64,000 bases of DNA from assembly GCA_024734555.1 (NCBI GenBank), contig JANPWX010000077.1:5081080-5145079 (forward strand), read 5' to 3'. Position numbers and translations under genes: made by a program. Shown piece by piece: positions 62,856 to 64,000 of this stretch. Under the pieces are notes generated by a model that did no database searches, had not been told where the DNA came from, and saw nothing but the letters and a program-made list of their open reading frames with translations. This DNA is from Trochalopteron elliotii. Taxonomy: Eukaryota; Chordata; Aves; Passeriformes; Leiothrichidae. The stretch's first letter is position 1, and every line of letters begins with the position of its first letter.

Positions 62856-62926
62856 ATACACATATAAATATATGTGTGTGTTGGTGTTTATAAATATATA
62901 TATATACACACACACATATATATAAA
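62856..62926 (+). repeat. AT/CA/GT dinucleotide-rich microsatellite
   Basis: Compound alternating purine-pyrimidine tract: ATATAAATATATGTGTGTG, then a (TA)n and (CA)n block, then (TA)n. Typical length-variable microsatellite. Confidence 0.85.
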
Positions 62927-63772
62927 ACAGTTACATTTCTCTGCTGAGAATAAACTCAAGAACTTCATCTCAAAAAACAAGGTCTGCTTGGGCTAAAAGG
63001 AAAAAAAAAATCATGCAATGGTTACAGCAAACCACTAGGGGAAACATAATCACATACATCAAGCCACTCTCCACTACAAGAAATGTGAGCGAAATGTGAC
63101 TGATACATGCAATCCTTCAAAACTGGTTCCAAGGTACCATCAGATTAAAAACCTGAGAAATCAGCGTCTAAGTTCCAACATGAACACACACAAACACACG
63201 CACAAAAAAGAGCACACTTAATTTTTTGCAGATTTGTGCACTATTTATTGTTTGCATTTGTGCCGGTTAGCACACAAATCTTTGCAAGTTTTAGGCTTCT
63301 CTTTCAAAGTCATCAGTACCAAGTTGCTGTACTCTTGGGGGTTTTGCTGGCTTTATTTTTGGCGCTTTCTTTTTTTCTTTTTTTGAGCTGTAAGACATTG
63401 ATGCCTCACCATTTTGCACACATGACTAGCTCTGTGAATATAAATAGCTTCACTGTTTTCAGATCTGTCTTTGAAACTACTCTCTTTATTAAGCGTATAC
63501 ACCTGTAGTTGAGAACTGGTGTGAGAACTGATTGCACTAGTGACCGACGGATTTAAAAATGTTGTATGAACTTTCCAGTTTAAATGTACTCAATATAAAC
63601 GATGATAAATAATTCAACAGACCTTTCCCATGTGTATAAGTTTGCACAAAAACTTCTTAACCTATTTTTGACTTTGCTGTGTGGGAGGAAGTGATTTTTG
63701 TCTTTCTGCTGTGAGGGGAATATTGTGTTTTCTGTTTCTTGGATATTTTAACCCATACTTGTCTTCTCACAG
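62927..63772. other. Unique DNA upstream of terminal CpG-rich segment
   Basis: No exon recognised. The last part (about 63640-63772) is T-rich and leads into an acceptor-like CTTCTCACAG. Confidence 0.45.
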
Positions 63773-64000
63773 CTGAACACCTTGGATCGCCTTGATGAGA
63801 CAGAGCACGCAGCCTACGCACAGAGCACATCTCCGAGGATGCTCATGTCGCTGCCTGGCGCATCCTCATGCAGACGCCAGGCCGCTGGGTGCCTCCTCCC
63901 GCGGGGAACCTCGAGGCAGGCCCTCCGCTCCCTCCGGCGCTGTCCGGCGCCGGGGCTGCTGTCCCCGCGGAGCCGCCCTGACCCGCCGCCCCCCCCCACC
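63773..64000 (+). other. CpG-dense segment running off the window, possible exon
   Basis: By hand count about 18 CpG lie in the last 160 bases, so this is the edge of a second CpG island. One + frame is open from 63752 to the end of the window (83 codons, no stop). Just inside it is an acceptor-like CTTCTCACAG/CTG (AG at 63771-63772), after which the frame reads LNTLDRLDETEHAAYAQSTS, with ATG codons at 63839 and 63845. The Arg/Pro/Ala-rich tail is what GC-rich DNA gives by default, so coding is uncertain. A minus-strand frame (63814-63999) is equally open. I recognise no protein. Confidence 0.25.

Noticed and set aside
63034..63048. CTCF-like string AACCACTAGGGGAAA
   Set aside because: The 3' half departs from the CTCF core (AA where GC is expected).
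1..64000. Bacterial-type systems: operons, CRISPR arrays, phage, toxin-antitoxin, riboswitches
   Set aside because: The repeats show this is vertebrate nuclear DNA. No tRNA, rRNA or CRISPR repeat pattern was seen on either strand.

Overview
This is 64 kb of vertebrate nuclear DNA, almost certainly from a bird. The diagnosis rests on the repeats. Several fragments belong to the CR1 LINE family, including typical avian CR1 3' ends, and there are solo LTRs of avian endogenous-retrovirus type that end in GGGGTTAAAC(C)ACA. The background is AT-rich. There are no operons, Shine-Dalgarno sites, CRISPR arrays or phage genes. Exact species cannot be told; the LTRs look passerine-like, but that is a guess.

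I found no protein-coding gene that I can name. The many short open frames behave like chance frames or lie inside repeats. The window reads as a gene-poor intergenic or long-intron stretch. It has two CpG-dense spots near the right side (about 57.85-58.35 kb and from 63.80 kb to the edge) and several stretches that look like non-coding regulatory DNA.

Layout: 0-0.6 kb holds a decayed, coding-like frame that I do not recognise. 5.06-5.6 kb and 8.94-9.7 kb are two sense CR1 reverse-transcriptase fragments. 10-26 kb is unique AT-rich DNA with homopolymers, ATT and AAAC microsatellites, a purine-rich tract at about 23 kb and a candidate conserved element at about 19.4-19.8 kb. 26.3-26.7 and 28.7-29.0 kb are antisense CR1 3' ends. 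29-41 kb is unique DNA with a possible small non-coding exon at 35.3 kb, a 17-bp tandem repeat at 34.3 kb and a pyrimidine-rich tract at 37.1-37.4 kb. 41.5 and 42.7-43.3 kb are sense CR1 pieces (3' tail and endonuclease start). 44.4-45.6 kb is one LTR inserted inside another of the same family, with a clean 5-bp target-site duplication. 49.9-50.2 kb is an antisense LTR remnant. 51.03-51.42 kb is an assembly gap inside purine microsatellites. 53.0-53.7 kb has a CTCF-like site and a homeodomain/GATA/E-box cluster. 57.84-58.6 kb is a CpG island with clustered SOX-, NKX- and homeodomain-like motifs. 61.05 kb has an unusually long perfect hairpin. The window ends by running into a second CpG-dense region with an open frame.

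No new gene system is evident. The most useful leads are the two CpG-rich regions, the nested LTR, the 61 kb hairpin and the unidentified coding relic at the left edge. All repeat and motif calls were made by eye from remembered family sequences, so boundaries are approximate unless stated as exact.
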